Shown: positions 20,264 to 29,072 of the stretch, in pieces
Numbering within the stretch: the first letter of the stretch is position 1
How the letters are laid out: each line of letters opens with the position of its first letter
Origin: Pseudomonas sp. ATCC PTA-122608
GTDB lineage: Bacteria; Pseudomonadota; Gammaproteobacteria; Pseudomonadales; Pseudomonadaceae
Reading direction: 5' to 3'
Assembly: GCF_001952855.1 (NCBI RefSeq)
Contig: NZ_LPNO01000015.1
Coordinates: forward strand, 1-64,000
Length of the DNA: 64,000 nucleotides
Made by a program: the position numbers and the translations under genes
Notes under the pieces: generated by a model
The model's input: only the letters and a program-made list of their open reading frames with translations
Told to the model about the DNA's origin: nothing
The model's database searches: none

Positions 20264-22159
20264 ATGAACACCTTGAGGTGTCACGTCATGCGCTGCATTG
20301 TCGGCGTGGCCTGTATCGCCACCTTGTTCAACCTGGGCGCAGTGCAGGCACAGGAACAACGCTGGCAGTTGACGATGAACAATGCCGAATTGCGCGATGT
20401 GGTCGAGGAAATATCCAGCATTCTCGGCACTACGGTGATCCTCGACCCGAAAGTCCAGGGCCGAATTACCGTCATGTCCCGTCAGGCGCTGGACCGCGAA
20501 GGCGTGCGGCGGCTGTTCTACAGCGTGCTGGATGCCCATGACTTCAGCGTGATCGATCAGGGTGACCAGATCCTTATTGTCCCGGTCGCACACGCCAAGT
20601 CGCGATCCGGGACTGAGAATGGGCGCACACCTGCCTCTGCGCAGTTCATCACGCAGGTTATGCCGCTGGGCATCAGCAATGCTTCTGATTTGGCCGGCCT
20701 GGTGCGACCGCTGATCTCACCCAACGGCTATGTTGGCCCGTCGGTATCGGCCAATGCACTGGTGGTTACCGACACAGCATTTAACGTGCGTCGCATTGGT
20801 GAGGTCGTCCGGCAGCTGGACTCGGGCGCAAGGAATACCCATGAGCTGGTGGAGGTGCGCCACGGCGTGGCGGCAGACATCGCACAGCTGATGGAGGCGT
20901 CCATCGGCAAGCAAAATGCCGACAGCGGGATTCAGGTGCTGGCCGATACCCGCAGCAACCGACTGCTGATCGTCGGCCCGCCGGTTGTGCGCCAACGCCT
21001 GGTGCAACTGGCCCGCAGCCTGGACACCTTGGCCCCGGCGCGGCTGGACAATGCCGGGGTGATCCGCCTGCGCTACAGCGACGCCAAACAATTGGCCGAC
21101 GTGCTCGACACCCTGGGCCAAGGCATGAAGCAACCCACTTCTACCAGCCTGAAAGACAGCGCCGGTGCCACGCCCTTTATGGTGCGCGCCGATGAAAACC
21201 AGAATGCCCTGGTTATCGTTGCCGAGCCTGCGCAGTTACGTACCCTTGAGGGGATCGTCCGAGAATTGGACCAGCCACGGGCCCAGGTGTTGATTCACGC
21301 GGCCATCGTCGAAATCTCCGGGGATATTTCCGAAGCACTCGGCGTGCAATGGGCATTGAACGGCAACAAATCCTCGGGGCTTATCAACTTCCCCGGTACC
21401 GGATTGCCGGTTGTCGGGGGCCTCAAGCTTGACGAAAAAACCATCGTTCCAGAAGGCGCCGTGCTCAAGCTGGGAGGCGATCATTTCAGTGCATTGGTGA
21501 CGGCCCTGGCGAGCAACAGCCGCAGCAACCTATTGTCGACTCCCAGCCTGCTGACCCTGGACAACCAGCAGGCGGAAATCATCGTCGGCCAGAACGTCCC
21601 GTTCAAGACCGGCTCCTATGCCACCAACAGCAGCGGTGCAGACAATCCCTTTACCACGGTCGAGCGCAAGGATGTTGGCATCAGCCTCAAGATCAAGCCC
21701 TATATCAATGAAGGCTCGACCCTGCGCCTGGAGGTCGAGCAGGAAGTCTCCGATATTGCACCGGCGGTCTCCGGCGTCGACTCCTCGGACCTGATCACCA
21801 ACAAGCGCGCGCTCAAGAGCACGATCCTGGCCGATGATGGTGAGATCATCGTGATCGGTGGCTTGATCAAGGACAGCGTGCGCACCCAGCAAAGCGGCGT
21901 GCCGTTGCTGCGCGATATTCCGTATCTGGGGGCGTTGTTTCGCTGGAGCAGGGACACCCAGACGAAAAGCAACTTGATGGTATTCCTGCGCCCGACCATC
22001 GTGCGCAGTGGGCAGGACCTGTCCGGCATCAGCCAGCAGCGTTATCAGGACCTGCGGGAACTGAGCCGGCCGACGCCACGGCAAAATCATTCGCTGCAGT
22101 TGCCCGACGACGCCGGACAATTATTCGACCTGCGTCAGCAGGAAGCTGCGGAGCAATGA
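20264..22159 (+). CDS. gspD: Type II secretion system secretin GspD
   Basis: Forms the outer-membrane channel. The 631 residues begin with a signal peptide (about 1-29, ...GAVQAQEQ) with no lipobox Cys. Next come N0 (LTMNNAELRDVVEEISSILG), N1 (VMPLGISNASDLAGLVRPLI, ANALVVTDTAFNVRRI), N2 (VRHGVAADIAQLMEASIG) and N3 (RLRYSDAKQLADVLDTLG, ENQNALVIVAEPAQL). The secretin core has VLIHAAIVEISGDISEALGV, SNLLSTPSLLTLDNQQAEI, GQNVPFKTGSY, DDGEIIVIGGLIKD, VPLLRDIPYLGALFR and LMVFLRPTIV. The ATG at 20264 has AGGAG 11 bases upstream. It ends in an ATGA overlap with gspE. No pilotin gene is nearby. Confidence 0.95.
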   Translation: MNTLRCHVMRCIVGVACIATLFNLGAVQAQEQRWQLTMNNAELRDVVEEISSILGTTVILDPKVQGRITVMSRQALDREGVRRLFYSVLDAHDFSVIDQGDQILIVPVAHAKSRSGTENGRTPASAQFITQVMPLGISNASDLAGLVRPLISPNGYVGPSVSANALVVTDTAFNVRRIGEVVRQLDSGARNTHELVEVRHGVAADIAQLMEASIGKQNADSGIQVLADTRSNRLLIVGPPVVRQRLVQLARSLDTLAPARLDNAGVIRLRYSDAKQLADVLDTLGQGMKQPTSTSLKDSAGATPFMVRADENQNALVIVAEPAQLRTLEGIVRELDQPRAQVLIHAAIVEISGDISEALGVQWALNGNKSSGLINFPGTGLPVVGGLKLDEKTIVPEGAVLKLGGDHFSALVTALASNSRSNLLSTPSLLTLDNQQAEIIVGQNVPFKTGSYATNSSGADNPFTTVERKDVGISLKIKPYINEGSTLRLEVEQEVSDIAPAVSGVDSSDLITNKRALKSTILADDGEIIVIGGLIKDSVRTQQSGVPLLRDIPYLGALFRWSRDTQTKSNLMVFLRPTIVRSGQDLSGISQQRYQDLRELSRPTPRQNHSLQLPDDAGQLFDLRQQEAAEQ

Positions 22160-23616
22160 AGCCGTTGCCCTTCGGCTTTGCCCGGCGTTTCGGCGTGTTG
22201 CTCGAAGGTGTGGCGCCGCAACAGCACCTGTTGGTTCGCAATGACGCGCCGTTGTCGGCCCTGGCCGAAGTCCGTCGCCTGATGGGGCGCGAGCTGCCGC
22301 TGCAGGTCATCACCGCCGAAGCGTTTGCGATACGCCTGGCCGAGGTTTACAGCGAGGGGCAGAGCGCCGCCGAGCAAGTAGCCCAAGGGCTCGACGATGA
22401 GCTGGACTTGCTCAGCCTGGTGGACCAGGTGCCGCAGACCGCCGACTTGCTCGAGCAGCAAGGCGACGCGCCGATTATCCGGCTGATCAACGCCTTGCTC
22501 AGCGAGGCGGTGCGAGAAAAGGCCTCGGATGTGCATCTGGAAACCTTCGAGCACACGTTGTCGGTGCGCATGCGAGTGGATGGGCAACTGCGGGAAATGC
22601 TTCGCCCAAGGCGCGAGTTGGCGACGCTGCTGGTGTCGCGGATCAAGGTCATGGCGCGCCTGGATATCGCCGAAAAGCGTGTCCCCCAGGACGGCAGGAT
22701 GGCCCTGCGCCTGGCGGGCCACGAAGTGGATGTGCGGGTTTCCACGCTGCCCTCGGCTCACGGTGAACGGGTGGTGTTGCGCCTGCTGGACAAGCACGCC
22801 GGCCGCCTGCAATTGACCCGTTTGGGCATGTCGCCGCAGACCCTGGCCGGGCTGCATTTTCTGCTGGGCAAACCCCATGGCATCTTTCTGGTGACCGGCC
22901 CCACCGGGTCGGGCAAAACCACCAGCCTGTATGCCGCGCTGACCCACCTCAATGACCAGACTCGTAACATCCTCACCGTCGAAGATCCGATCGAGTATCA
23001 CTTGCCGGGCATAGGCCAGACACCGGTCAATCCGAAGGTCGAGATGACGTTTGCCCGCGGCTTGCGCGCGATCCTGCGCCAGGATCCGGACGTGGTGATG
23101 GTCGGCGAAATTCGCGACAGCGAAACCGCTGAAATTGCGGTCCAGGCCTCGCTCACCGGGCACTTGGTGCTGTCGACCCTGCATACCAACAGCGCCATCG
23201 GCGCCGTCACCCGGCTGGTGGACATGGGCGTTGATGCCTACTTGCTCGCTTCATCCCTGGTCGGGGTGTTGGCCCAGCGGCTGCTGCGCACACTTTGCCC
23301 GGCCTGCAAGGTTCCGGTTATGGCGGACGCCGCTGTGTGCCAGCGCCTGGGGCTCGATGCGGGGCAGTCGCCCCAGCTGTTCAGGCCCGGAGGCTGCGGG
23401 GATTGCCAGCAAGGGTATCGCGGGCGCATTGGCATCTATGAACTGGTCAGCGTGACACCGGCGCTGTCCGCGCTGATTCATCAGGGCGCCAGCGAGCAAG
23501 CGCTGTTGGCCGAGGCGCGCGTTGCGTCTCCCAGTCTGTTTCAGGATGGCCGCCGGCTGGTTCTTGACGGACTGACCAGTGTCGATGAGCTGCTGCGGGT
23601 CACTCAGGAGAATTAG
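22156..23616 (+). CDS. gspE: Type II secretion system ATPase GspE
   Basis: Cytoplasmic hexameric ATPase that powers pseudopilus assembly. The 486 residues show Walker A VTGPTGSGKTTSLYAAL (about 246-262), an Asp box and Walker B (LRQDPDVVMVGEIRDSETAEIA), the His box TGHLVLSTLHTNSA, and a tetracysteine zinc motif CPAC ... CGDCQQGYRGRIGIYE characteristic of GspE. The N-terminal domain that should contact GspL is present. It overlaps gspD by four bases and precedes gspF by two. Confidence 0.96.
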   Translation: MKPLPFGFARRFGVLLEGVAPQQHLLVRNDAPLSALAEVRRLMGRELPLQVITAEAFAIRLAEVYSEGQSAAEQVAQGLDDELDLLSLVDQVPQTADLLEQQGDAPIIRLINALLSEAVREKASDVHLETFEHTLSVRMRVDGQLREMLRPRRELATLLVSRIKVMARLDIAEKRVPQDGRMALRLAGHEVDVRVSTLPSAHGERVVLRLLDKHAGRLQLTRLGMSPQTLAGLHFLLGKPHGIFLVTGPTGSGKTTSLYAALTHLNDQTRNILTVEDPIEYHLPGIGQTPVNPKVEMTFARGLRAILRQDPDVVMVGEIRDSETAEIAVQASLTGHLVLSTLHTNSAIGAVTRLVDMGVDAYLLASSLVGVLAQRLLRTLCPACKVPVMADAAVCQRLGLDAGQSPQLFRPGGCGDCQQGYRGRIGIYELVSVTPALSALIHQGASEQALLAEARVASPSLFQDGRRLVLDGLTSVDELLRVTQEN

Positions 23617-23618
23617 GC

Positions 23619-24824
23619 ATGCCCACTTATGACTACCGCGCCCAAGACCGCCATGGCCGCCGGTGCAAGGGCCAGCAAGAGGCCGACAGCCTGCGTCACG
23701 CCAGGCAACTGTTGCGCGAGCGTGGCTTGTTACCGAGCCAAGTGCAAGTGACGGCCGAGCGCAGCGCTCAGGGGCAGGGCCGCAGGGCCGGTTTGAGTGC
23801 CGGTGAGCTGGCATTGCTGACTTTGCAGTTGTCGACGTTGGTTCAGGCAGGGTTGCCCCTTGAGGAAGCGCTGGAAGCCGTCGCGCAACAAAGCCAGAAA
23901 CGTCGCATCACCAGCCTGCTCTCACAGGTTCGCGGGCGTGTGATGGAAGGGCAGTCGCTGGCGGCCGCACTCGGCACTTTTCCGCGAGCATTTCCGGAAT
24001 TGTTCCAGGCCACTGTGGCGGCTGGTGAGCGCTCGGGCCACTTGGGCCAAGTGCTTGAGCAATTGGCCGCGTACACCGAAGCACGCCAGGCGTCGCGCCA
24101 GCGGATTCAGCTGGCACTGGTCTACCCGGCGTTGCTGATGTTTGCCTGCGTGGTGATTGTCGGTTTCCTGCTGGGTTACGTGGTGCCGGACGTGGTGAAA
24201 ATCTTCGTCGACAGTGGGCAGCCACTGCCGGTGCTGACACAGGTAATGATCGCGCTGAGTCATGGCTTGCGAGCCTATGGCCTGGTCCTGTTGCTGATGG
24301 TGCTCGGGGCCGTCGCGTTGCTGCACTGGAGCCTTCGCCAGTCGCGTTGGCGCTGGCATTGGCACCGCCTGGCGTTGCGCGTCCCGCTGTTGGGGGGCGT
24401 GTTTCGCGCCATGGAAGCGGCGCGGTTCGCGAGCACCCTGGCGATCCTCGGCAAAAGCGCCGTGCCTTTGGTGGACGCCTTGGAAATTGCCGCTGCCGTG
24501 ATTGGCAACGTGACCATTCGCGCACGCATGAGGGAGGTCGCGCGTTCTGTGCGCGAAGGCGGGACCCTGACCCGTGGCCTGGAAGCCGGTGGGGATATTC
24601 CTCCGCTGATGCTGCACATGATCGCCAGTGGCGAGCGCGCCGGCGAGCTGGACGCGATGTTGGCGCGCGCTGCCGAGCAACAGGAAAAAAGCCTCGCTGC
24701 GCGGATCGCGCTGGTGGTGAGTTTGTTCGAACCGGCGATGCTGGTGGTCATGGGCGGCGTGGTGTTGCTGATTGTCATGGCCATTCTTTTGCCGATCCTT
24801 AGCCTTAATCAATTGGTGAACTGA
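23619..24824 (+). CDS. gspF: Type II secretion system inner-membrane platform protein GspF
   Basis: Polytopic core of the assembly platform, 401 residues. Two repeated T2SSF domains each start with a cytoplasmic helical part (LQLSTLVQAGLPLEEALEAVAQQ near 65-90 and ATLAILGKSAVPLVDALEIAA-like near 270-290). Hydrophobic helices follow near 165-190, 210-230 and 370-395. The N-terminal PTYDYRAQDRHGR pattern is typical. It sits between gspE and gspG, starting two bases after gspE with AGGAG upstream, and the gspG GTG follows its TGA directly. Confidence 0.95.
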   Translation: MPTYDYRAQDRHGRRCKGQQEADSLRHARQLLRERGLLPSQVQVTAERSAQGQGRRAGLSAGELALLTLQLSTLVQAGLPLEEALEAVAQQSQKRRITSLLSQVRGRVMEGQSLAAALGTFPRAFPELFQATVAAGERSGHLGQVLEQLAAYTEARQASRQRIQLALVYPALLMFACVVIVGFLLGYVVPDVVKIFVDSGQPLPVLTQVMIALSHGLRAYGLVLLLMVLGAVALLHWSLRQSRWRWHWHRLALRVPLLGGVFRAMEAARFASTLAILGKSAVPLVDALEIAAAVIGNVTIRARMREVARSVREGGTLTRGLEAGGDIPPLMLHMIASGERAGELDAMLARAAEQQEKSLAARIALVVSLFEPAMLVVMGGVVLLIVMAILLPILSLNQLVN

Positions 24825-25283
24825 GTGCGCAAATCCGCTCCTGCAAAAAGGCCCAATGGCCAACGTGGTTTCACGCTGATCGAGATCATGGTGGTCGTAG
24901 TGATCATCGGCGTGCTGGGGGCGATTGTCGTCCCGCAATTCATGAGTCGGCCGGACCAGGCCAAGGTCACGGCAGCCAGGACCGACATCCAGGCGATCGC
25001 CACCAGCCTGGAGATGTATCGCCTCGACAACACGCATTACCCCTCCACCTTGCAGGGCCTGGAGGCGCTGAGCAAACGCCCGGCGGGAACCCCGACGGCG
25101 AAAAACTGGAACCCTCAGGGCTACCTGAAAAGTGTGCCGGTGGACCCGTGGGGCACACCGTATCAATACCTGAACCCCGGCGTACGCTCCGGCAATGGGG
25201 GTTACGACCTCTATTCCCTGGGCTCCGATGGCGTGCCCGGGGGCGAAGGCCATGCCGGCGATATCGGCAACTGGGCGGAGTAA
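24825..25283 (+). CDS. gspG: Type II secretion major pseudopilin GspG
   Basis: Main subunit of the periplasmic pseudopilus. A short basic leader ends in Gly before FTLIEIMVVVVIIGVLGAIVV, with Glu at mature position 5, the prepilin peptidase site and the hydrophobic helix. The C-terminal domain has the calcium-binding region of GspG (NPWGxxY-like VDPWGTPYQYLNPG, DLYSLGSDGVPGGEG, DIGNW). It is 152 residues from a GTG start. The prepilin peptidase is not in this window and is presumably PilD encoded elsewhere. Confidence 0.96.
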   Translation: MRKSAPAKRPNGQRGFTLIEIMVVVVIIGVLGAIVVPQFMSRPDQAKVTAARTDIQAIATSLEMYRLDNTHYPSTLQGLEALSKRPAGTPTAKNWNPQGYLKSVPVDPWGTPYQYLNPGVRSGNGGYDLYSLGSDGVPGGEGHAGDIGNWAE

Positions 25284-25287
25284 GGGC

Positions 25288-25755
25288 GTGCCCAGGCGTT
25301 GTCGTGGATTTACCTTGCTGGAGCTGATGGTGGTGATTGCGCTGACCGGCATCGTGCTCGGTGCCGTGGGGCTGGCGGCTGGGCAAAGTCCGGGGCGACA
25401 GGCCCGGCAAGAGGCTGGCCAGTTGCTGCAACTGATGCATCAATTGCGCGAGCAGGCGGTGATGGAAGGGCGTGAATACGGTGTGCGCCTGTCGGGGGCC
25501 GAGTATCAGGTGTTCCGGCTTGAGTCACTGGGCTGGCGGCCCGCCGGGTCAGCGCATTCGTTGCCCAATGGTTTGCGGATGCGCCTGGAGCAGGAAGGCC
25601 AGCGCCTGAGTCTCGACGGGGCCATTGCGGCGCCACAGTTGCTCATGCTCAGCAGCGATGAAGTCAGCCAGTTTGTGCTGTCGTTCGTGTCCGTAGAGCA
25701 GTCCTGGTTGAGCCTTGTCAGTGACGGTGTCGGGGAGTTGTTGATCGATGGCTAA
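25288..25755 (+). CDS. gspH: Type II secretion minor pseudopilin GspH
   Basis: Minor pseudopilin of 155 residues in the tip/shaft junction. A short leader MPRRCRG precedes FTLLELMVVIALTGIVLGAVG with Glu at +5. The body (REQAVMEGREYGVRLSGAEYQVFRL) is typical of GspH/XcpU. The GTG at 25288 lies 4 bases after the gspG stop and gives the short leader expected of a prepilin; an upstream in-frame start inside gspG would break this. It overlaps gspI by 8 bases. Confidence 0.9.
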   Translation: MPRRCRGFTLLELMVVIALTGIVLGAVGLAAGQSPGRQARQEAGQLLQLMHQLREQAVMEGREYGVRLSGAEYQVFRLESLGWRPAGSAHSLPNGLRMRLEQEGQRLSLDGAIAAPQLLMLSSDEVSQFVLSFVSVEQSWLSLVSDGVGELLIDG

Positions 25756-26140
25756 AAAACGCCGCGCGCGTAATCGCCCGCTGAAGAACCGGGGTTTTAC
25801 CTTGCTGGAAGTCATGATCGCCCTGGTTATTTTCGCCACGCTGGCTGGCGCGGTGATGGCGGCCAGCCAATACGCGTTGCGCCAGAACGCCAGGCTGCAA
25901 GAGCAGGTGCAGTGTGCGTGGGTGGCTGACAATCAGCTGAGTGAACTGCGGTTGCTGCCCGCATCGCCTGGGCGGCAGCAACTGCTGCGACATTTCGACC
26001 GACGTGACTGGGTTATCGAGCAGACCATCACCCCCGCCGCCGACCCGCGCATGCTCCAGGTCGATATCAGCGTCAGCCGCAGTGACGGTGAACAGCCGGT
26101 CTATCACACCACTGGCTGGGTAACGGCCCGGGATGAATAA
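25748..26140 (+). CDS. gspI: Type II secretion minor pseudopilin GspI
   Basis: Minor pseudopilin of 130 residues that forms the tip complex with GspJ and GspK. A basic leader MAKKRRARNRPLKNRG is followed by FTLLEVMIALVIFATLAGAV with Glu at +5. The body contains the GspI signature CAWVADNQLSELRL. It overlaps gspH by 8 bases and gspJ by 8. Confidence 0.93.
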   Translation: MAKKRRARNRPLKNRGFTLLEVMIALVIFATLAGAVMAASQYALRQNARLQEQVQCAWVADNQLSELRLLPASPGRQQLLRHFDRRDWVIEQTITPAADPRMLQVDISVSRSDGEQPVYHTTGWVTARDE

Positions 26141-26681
26141 GCAGTCCGGATTCACCTTGCTGGAATTGGTCATCGCCCTGGCCATCTTCGCCTTGTTGGG
26201 GCTCGCCAGCTGGCGCCTGTTTGACACGGTGGTGCGTGTGCAGCGCAGCACGGCAGGCCATGAACAGGACCTGCGCAGACTGCAACGAGCGGTCGGGGTG
26301 ATCGAGCGGGATGCGCTGCAAGTGGACTCATCGGTCATCGTGCTTAGCCCCACGGTGCTGCAACTGGTGCGCACCCACTGGCGCAACCCGCAAGACCTGC
26401 CGCGCAGTGAGCGTCAGCAAGTGTCCTACCGGGTGGACAACCGAGTGCTGTGGCGTGAAAGCCGTGGCCTGGAATCGCCGACGATGGTGCGGCAGAAGTT
26501 GCTCGACGATGTCGGCTTCTTGAGCTGGCGCTTGTATGGCGGTGAACACGGCTGGAGCAGCGTCTGGCCGGTCGGCAAGGGCGCAGCCAATACACCGCCG
26601 CAGGCGCTTGAAGTCGTGCTGTCTGCCGGGAGCTTCCAGCAGATTCGACGGGTCGTGCCGTTGCCGCAGGTTCGGCCATGA
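26133..26681 (+). CDS. gspJ: Type II secretion minor pseudopilin GspJ
   Basis: Minor pseudopilin of 182 residues in the tip complex. The leader MNKQSG is followed by FTLLELVIALAIFALLGLAS with Glu at +5. RLQRAVGVIERDALQ, VSYRVDNRVLWRES and FLSWRLYGGEHGWSSVWP match the GspJ fold. It overlaps gspI and gspK, so translation is probably coupled. Confidence 0.93.
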   Translation: MNKQSGFTLLELVIALAIFALLGLASWRLFDTVVRVQRSTAGHEQDLRRLQRAVGVIERDALQVDSSVIVLSPTVLQLVRTHWRNPQDLPRSERQQVSYRVDNRVLWRESRGLESPTMVRQKLLDDVGFLSWRLYGGEHGWSSVWPVGKGAANTPPQALEVVLSAGSFQQIRRVVPLPQVRP

Positions 26682-27526
26682 AAGACCGCCAGCGCGGGGT
26701 CGCACTGCTCAGTGTGTTGTTGATCATGAGCTTGGCGCTGCTGCTGACGGCAGGCATGCTGCGCAGCCATTATGTGATGCTGCAAAGCAGCGCCCGGCAG
26801 GTGCATCAAATGCAGCTGCGCCAGTTGGCGTTGTCGGCAGAAGCCTGGGCCCTGTTGGCGCTCAAGGAGGTCGGTAACGATGAGCAACAGGTGGTGCACC
26901 TGGCGCAGGCGTGGGCGCGGCTCGCCTGGCCTTTTGACGCGGACGGTGCGCACATCGGCATTCAGGTCGAAGACTTGTCGGGACGCTTCAATCTCAATGT
27001 GCTGTTGGCTGACGGGCAGGTTGATCAGGTCACCCGACAGCGCTGGTCCCGGTTGTTGGCGTCCCAGGGTCTGGAACCATTGCCGTTGGCGGGCTCAGGC
27101 CCGTTGCGCGAGCTCAGCCAGTTACGGCTGCTGCCGGGCATCGACGGTGAAACGTTGCGGCGTCTGGAACCTTGGGTTGCCGTGTTGCCGAGAGAGGCCA
27201 GCTTGAACATCAACACCGCCACCGCGCCGGTACTGGCGATGCTTGAAGGTGTGTCGTTGCCGGTGGCGCAAGCGTTGGTCAGCCAACGGCCTGCTAATGG
27301 TTATGCCAGCGTCCAGGCATTCATGCGTGACCCTTTGATTGCCGGTCTCGAACTGAGCGGCCATGGGCTTGGTGTCAGCAGTCGCTGGTTTCGGATCAAC
27401 GTTGACGTCAGCCTTGGCACCAGCCGCCTGCGCCTGGCCAGTGAGGTTGAACGCGATCGTAAGTCCCGGCGTCTGCAGGTGGTGCAGCGGCGTTTCCTTC
27501 CTCCTCTCTTGAGTGCATTTCCGTGA
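26678..27526 (+). CDS. gspK: Type II secretion minor pseudopilin GspK
   Basis: Large tip pseudopilin of 282 residues. After the leader MKDRQRG it has VALLSVLLIMSLALLLTAGML, which lacks the Glu at +5, as is normal for GspK. The large domain includes DLSGRFNLNVLL, LRELSQLRLLPGIDGETLRRL and NINTATAPVLAML, the helix-hairpin-type insert of GspK. It overlaps gspJ by four bases (ATGA). Confidence 0.94.
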   Translation: MKDRQRGVALLSVLLIMSLALLLTAGMLRSHYVMLQSSARQVHQMQLRQLALSAEAWALLALKEVGNDEQQVVHLAQAWARLAWPFDADGAHIGIQVEDLSGRFNLNVLLADGQVDQVTRQRWSRLLASQGLEPLPLAGSGPLRELSQLRLLPGIDGETLRRLEPWVAVLPREASLNINTATAPVLAMLEGVSLPVAQALVSQRPANGYASVQAFMRDPLIAGLELSGHGLGVSSRWFRINVDVSLGTSRLRLASEVERDRKSRRLQVVQRRFLPPLLSAFP

Positions 27527-28626
27527 TGAAAACCTGGCTCCATTTGAGCGCCGATGGCCTGGCTGCACCGTCGGCCCAATGGCCCTGTTGTGTTTGGCGG
27601 GCGCCTGGCGACAGCCAGGACTTGCTGCTGGGTGAGGCTGCCCAATTGCTGGCGGGACAGGCGATTCATCTGCTGCTGCCGATGGAAATGTGCAGCGGCT
27701 TTCGCAGCGAAAAATGGCCCTCAAGGCGTCGGCCGAGTCCACAGGCGATTGCCTTCGCCATCGAGGACCAATTGGCCGAGGACCTGGATGCCTTGCATGT
27801 CTGTGCAGGGGTTCGCGACCGGCAGGGATGTTACTCGGTGTTGGTCACGCACAAGGAACGCTTCAAGGTATTGCTGCAACTGTTGGCGACGCTGGGAATC
27901 AAGGTGAGCAGTGTGCAGGTGGATGCCGACCTGCTGCCCGCTGACAACCCGGGCGCCGTGGAGTGGTTCGGGCGCCGAGTGCTGGGCGGCGAGACGCGCT
28001 TGGCGATGCCTGCCTCGGCCTTGAAGGCCGTTGAGGCACTGTTGGGCGAGCCACTGCGATGGCTGGATGAGTCGGCCAGTCAGGCCGTTATCGAGCACGC
28101 CTTATGGGCGCGCAAGAGCCCGCCGATTGATTTGCTGCAAGGCGAGTTTCGCCAGGGCAAGCGTGCCTGGCCATGGTCGATTTTTGCCATCGCGGCAGGT
28201 GTGCTGCTCATGCTGGATTGGGGCTTCAAGGAAGTCCGTATTCAATATCTCGAAGGGCAAGCGCAGCAGCTTTACCGGCAAAGCGTAGAGCGATTCCAGG
28301 CGTTGTATCCGCAACAGACTCGAATCGTCGACCTTGCCGCGCAACTCAAGGCAATACAGGGCCAGGGTGTCAGCCACGCACCGACACCGCTGTCGCGCCT
28401 GGTCAGCCTGACTGAACAGGTAATTGGCGGCGGCGATGTCGACGTGCAGCGCCTGGAGTTTCGGGCCAGTGACGGCTGGAAAATCCAGCTGACGGCCAGC
28501 AGTTTCAGCGAGTTGGAGCAGTTGCGCGAGCGTGGCCAGCAGAGCGGGATGCCGGTACGTATCGGCAATGCGAGCAAAGAGGGGCGTCGGGTGCAGGCGG
28601 TGCTGATGCTGGAGGAGTCGCTATGA
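27526..28626 (+). CDS. gspL: Type II secretion inner-membrane protein GspL
   Basis: Bitopic protein of 366 residues whose actin-like cytoplasmic half binds GspE. The cytoplasmic domain (about 1-215) includes SPQAIAFAIEDQLAEDLDALHV and LLVTHK-like VLVTHKERF. A transmembrane helix (PWSIFAIAAGVLLMLDWGF, about 222-240) and a periplasmic ferredoxin-like domain (VDVQRLEFRASDGWKIQLTA) follow. The ATG at 27526 overlaps the gspK TGA by one base; a GTG at 27523 is the alternative. Confidence 0.92.
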   Translation: MKTWLHLSADGLAAPSAQWPCCVWRAPGDSQDLLLGEAAQLLAGQAIHLLLPMEMCSGFRSEKWPSRRRPSPQAIAFAIEDQLAEDLDALHVCAGVRDRQGCYSVLVTHKERFKVLLQLLATLGIKVSSVQVDADLLPADNPGAVEWFGRRVLGGETRLAMPASALKAVEALLGEPLRWLDESASQAVIEHALWARKSPPIDLLQGEFRQGKRAWPWSIFAIAAGVLLMLDWGFKEVRIQYLEGQAQQLYRQSVERFQALYPQQTRIVDLAAQLKAIQGQGVSHAPTPLSRLVSLTEQVIGGGDVDVQRLEFRASDGWKIQLTASSFSELEQLRERGQQSGMPVRIGNASKEGRRVQAVLMLEESL

Positions 28627-29072
28627 ACATCAGGATCCAGTCAGCGCTCAACACCTGGCAGGCGATACCAGCGCGCGACCGATTTTTACTCAAGGGTTTG
28701 GCGGTGTTTTTATCGACGGCGCTGGCCTACCAGCTCCTTTGGCAGCCCGCGCATCAGCGGCTGGCCAACGCCGAGCGCCACTACCAGCAGCAACTGACCC
28801 TGGTGCGCCAGGTGCAAAGCGCCCAACCGCAACAGGCCCAGACGATGACCGCGCAACCTCTGTCTTCAAGGGTCAGTGCCAGCGCAGCGGCGGCGGGCCT
28901 GGACTTGCAGCAGATCGAGTTTGAAGACGAACAGCTGCGCCTGACCATCAGCGGCGAGGCGCAAACGCTGTTGATGTGGCTGGCAAACCTGGAACGGGAG
29001 GCCGGCACCTTGCAGATGCTGACCCTGGAAAAGCGCGGCAGCTTGCTGGAGGCGCGGTTGGTGATGCTCTAG
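28623..29072 (+). CDS. gspM: Type II secretion inner-membrane protein GspM
   Basis: Small bitopic partner of GspL, 149 residues, and the last gene of the gsp operon. It starts with a short cytoplasmic part (WQAIPARDRFLLKGLAVFLS), a transmembrane helix (about 24-44), a coiled coil (HQRLANAERHYQQQLTLVRQVQ) and a ferredoxin-like domain ending LEKRGSLLEARLVM. It overlaps gspL by four bases and the converging MFS gene by four. No GspN or prepilin peptidase gene follows. Confidence 0.9.
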   Translation: MNIRIQSALNTWQAIPARDRFLLKGLAVFLSTALAYQLLWQPAHQRLANAERHYQQQLTLVRQVQSAQPQQAQTMTAQPLSSRVSASAAAAGLDLQQIEFEDEQLRLTISGEAQTLLMWLANLEREAGTLQMLTLEKRGSLLEARLVML

